Positions 4,138 through 5,325 of a DNA stretch of 5,325 bases are shown here, in pieces. The notes beneath the pieces are model-generated. The model was not told the DNA's origin. It saw only the letters and a list, made by a program, of their open reading frames with translations, and searched no databases. The position numbers and the translations under genes are program-made. Where the stretch lies: the NCBI GenBank assembly GCA_003519485.1, contig DOWQ01000179.1, positions 1 through 5,325 of the forward strand, in the 5' to 3' direction. Position 1 is the first letter of the stretch; every line of letters starts with the position of its first letter. The stretch is from Streptomyces sp. (GTDB taxonomy: Bacteria; Actinomycetota; Actinomycetes; Streptomycetales; Streptomycetaceae).

Positions 4138-5325
4138 CTAGCGGGGACGCGCCATCCCCGTACCCTTCAGGGCGTCCAGCGCGTAGACACAGCGGTCCTT
4201 GCTGCACGCGTAGACCACGCCGTTCGCCGCCACCGGCGTCCCGGTGATCTCTCCGCCGGTCGCCAGCTTCCAGCGGAGCTGCCCGCCGCCCGCGTCGAGC
4301 GTGTAGAGGCAGTGGTCGGCCGACCCGAAGTGCACCCGGCCGTCCGCGACGACCGGCGCCCCGATGACCTCCCCCTGGGCCGCGAAGCGCCACTTGGGCG
4401 TTCCGGTGACGGCGTCGAGCGTGTACAGGGCGCTGCCGCTGCCCACGTGCACGGAGCCGTCCGCGACGAGCACCGGATCGATCGACTGGCGCGACTCGGT
4501 GGCGATCCGCCAGCGGTCCCGGCCGTCGGCGGCGTCCAGCGCGTAGACCGTGCCGAGGTAGTCGGCGACGTAGACGCCGCCCCCGGTGACTGCCGGGCCC
4601 GGCGCGAAGGCGGGCGGGCCGAGGAAGGCCGCGGGCGCCTCGAAGCGCCAGCGCACATCGCCGCGAGCGGTGTCGATCGCCAGCACCCGGGTGCCGGCGC
4701 AGAGGTACGTGACGCCGTCGGGAGCCGGCAGGAGCCGCACCGGCACCCCGCCGCAGGAGGCCGCGTCCCCGACCGGATAGGACCAGCGCTCGACGCCGGT
4801 ACGCGCCTCCAGGGCCCGCAGCCGGCCGTCCGACCAGACGTACACGACCCCGTCCTGGATGAACGGCCCGGACTTCGAGGTCTCGAAGTCGGTCTGGGCG
4901 CCGCTCAGTTCCCACAGCTGCGCGCCGTTGGCTGCCTCCCATGCCTGTACGCCGCCGCCGCGGGTCGCGGTGACGACGGTGCCGCGGTCGGACTTGAGCG
5001 TGTACGCCCAGCCCTCGGTGGTCTTGCGCCACAGCTCGGAGCCGTCCGTCGCGTCGAGCGCGTATAGCGTCGGCCCGTCGGAGGCGTGTATGCGGCCGTC
5101 GGCCACGGACATCGCCCAGGCCACGTCGCGGGTCTTGAACTGGCGGCGGCCGGTGGCGACATCCAGCGCGTGCACCTCGAAGGAGGTGACGTAGACCAGG
5201 TCACCGGCGACGGCCGGGGTGCCCCAGACGTCGTTGGACATCCGGAACCGCCACGGCCGCCAGCGCCCGTCACCGGCGGGCGGCTCGGCGGGAGCGGCCG
5301 GCTGCTGCGCGGGGACGGCGGGGGG
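4138..5325 (-). CDS. afsK: AfsK-like serine/threonine kinase, C-terminal PQQ-type beta-propeller part (5' part missing)
   Basis: Reading leftward from the right edge, 395 residues and a TAG stop (4140-4138) are visible. The first ~20 residues are a proline/alanine-rich linker, then WRPWRFRMSNDVWGTPAV opens a run of eight or nine PQQ-like blades recognised by the motif VY-x-LDA-x-G-xx-W, for instance VYALDAADGRDRWR, LYTLDAVTGTPKWRF and LYTLDAGGGQLRWKL. Such repeats form an eight-bladed propeller. In AfsK (about 799 residues in S. coelicolor) an N-terminal Ser/Thr kinase domain precedes this part; the remaining length fits. AfsK phosphorylates AfsR and, in S. coelicolor, also DivIVA at hyphal tips; it is inhibited by KbpA. 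What the propeller senses is not settled. The gene converges on the afsR-afsS pair. With the kinase domain unseen, a separate PQQ-repeat protein is the alternative, but the afsR/afsS context makes AfsK far more likely. Confidence 0.85.
   Translation of the reverse strand, partial: PPAVPAQQPAAPAEPPAGDGRWRPWRFRMSNDVWGTPAVAGDLVYVTSFEVHALDVATGRRQFKTRDVAWAMSVADGRIHASDGPTLYALDATDGSELWRKTTEGWAYTLKSDRGTVVTATRGGGVQAWEAANGAQLWELSGAQTDFETSKSGPFIQDGVVYVWSDGRLRALEARTGVERWSYPVGDAASCGGVPVRLLPAPDGVTYLCAGTRVLAIDTARGDVRWRFEAPAAFLGPPAFAPGPAVTGGGVYVADYLGTVYALDAADGRDRWRIATESRQSIDPVLVADGSVHVGSGSALYTLDAVTGTPKWRFAAQGEVIGAPVVADGRVHFGSADHCLYTLDAGGGQLRWKLATGGEITGTPVAANGVVYACSKDRCVYALDALKGTGMARPR

Noticed and set aside
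4016..5032. Long open frames overlapping the AfsK propeller on both strands
   Set aside because: The PQQ-blade repeats are continuous only in the minus frame ending at 4138; the others are low-complexity shadows.

Overview
The window is very GC-rich, with strong G/C preference at third codon positions. Its gene set points to a Streptomyces or close relative. The protein families match the AfsK-AfsR-AfsS system, the serine/threonine-kinase-linked global control of antibiotic production known from S. coelicolor. Family calls come from recognising motifs; no database search was possible.

Layout, left to right. (1) Positions 2-2485 (+) hold most of afsR, a large SARP-type activator. Its N-terminal DNA-binding part lies off the left edge; the transcriptional activation (BTAD), ATPase (NB-ARC) and TPR parts are visible. 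(2) An intergenic segment carries 11-bp-spaced GTTYATC heptads over a plausible -10, as expected of an AfsR-activated (and possibly PhoP-bound) afsS promoter. (3) Positions 2776-2934 (+) encode a 52-residue AfsS-like protein built on three DNHAT repeats, followed by a 13-bp GC-rich terminator hairpin. (4) An unusually AT-rich promoter region leads to a 50-codon gene at 3120-3272 (+). It encodes a signal peptide followed by only about 23 residues, which contain two DNHST motifs at the same 12-residue spacing as in AfsS. This looks like an exported relative of the AfsS repeat and is the most interesting item here. (5) Positions 3273-3818 are a scrambled mobile-element relic: the first 64 codons of an IS5-family transposase (+) fused near 3501 to the first ~65 codons of an IS481-family transposase (-). 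Both have lost their 3' parts, and the block is bracketed by CTAG tetranucleotides. (6) Positions 3823-4137 contain no convincing gene but have a strong stem-loop and four copies of GGCGAGCG in alternating orientation. (7) Positions 4138-5325 (-) encode the C-terminal PQQ-type beta-propeller of an AfsK-like kinase; its kinase domain lies off the right edge.

How the genes fit together, from work on S. coelicolor: AfsK phosphorylates AfsR, phosphorylated AfsR activates afsS, and AfsS stimulates pigmented-antibiotic pathways. Here the kinase gene faces the regulator pair convergently, and the exported DNHST peptide gene and the IS relic lie between them. The role of the exported peptide is unknown; a link to this circuit is inferred only from shared motif and position.
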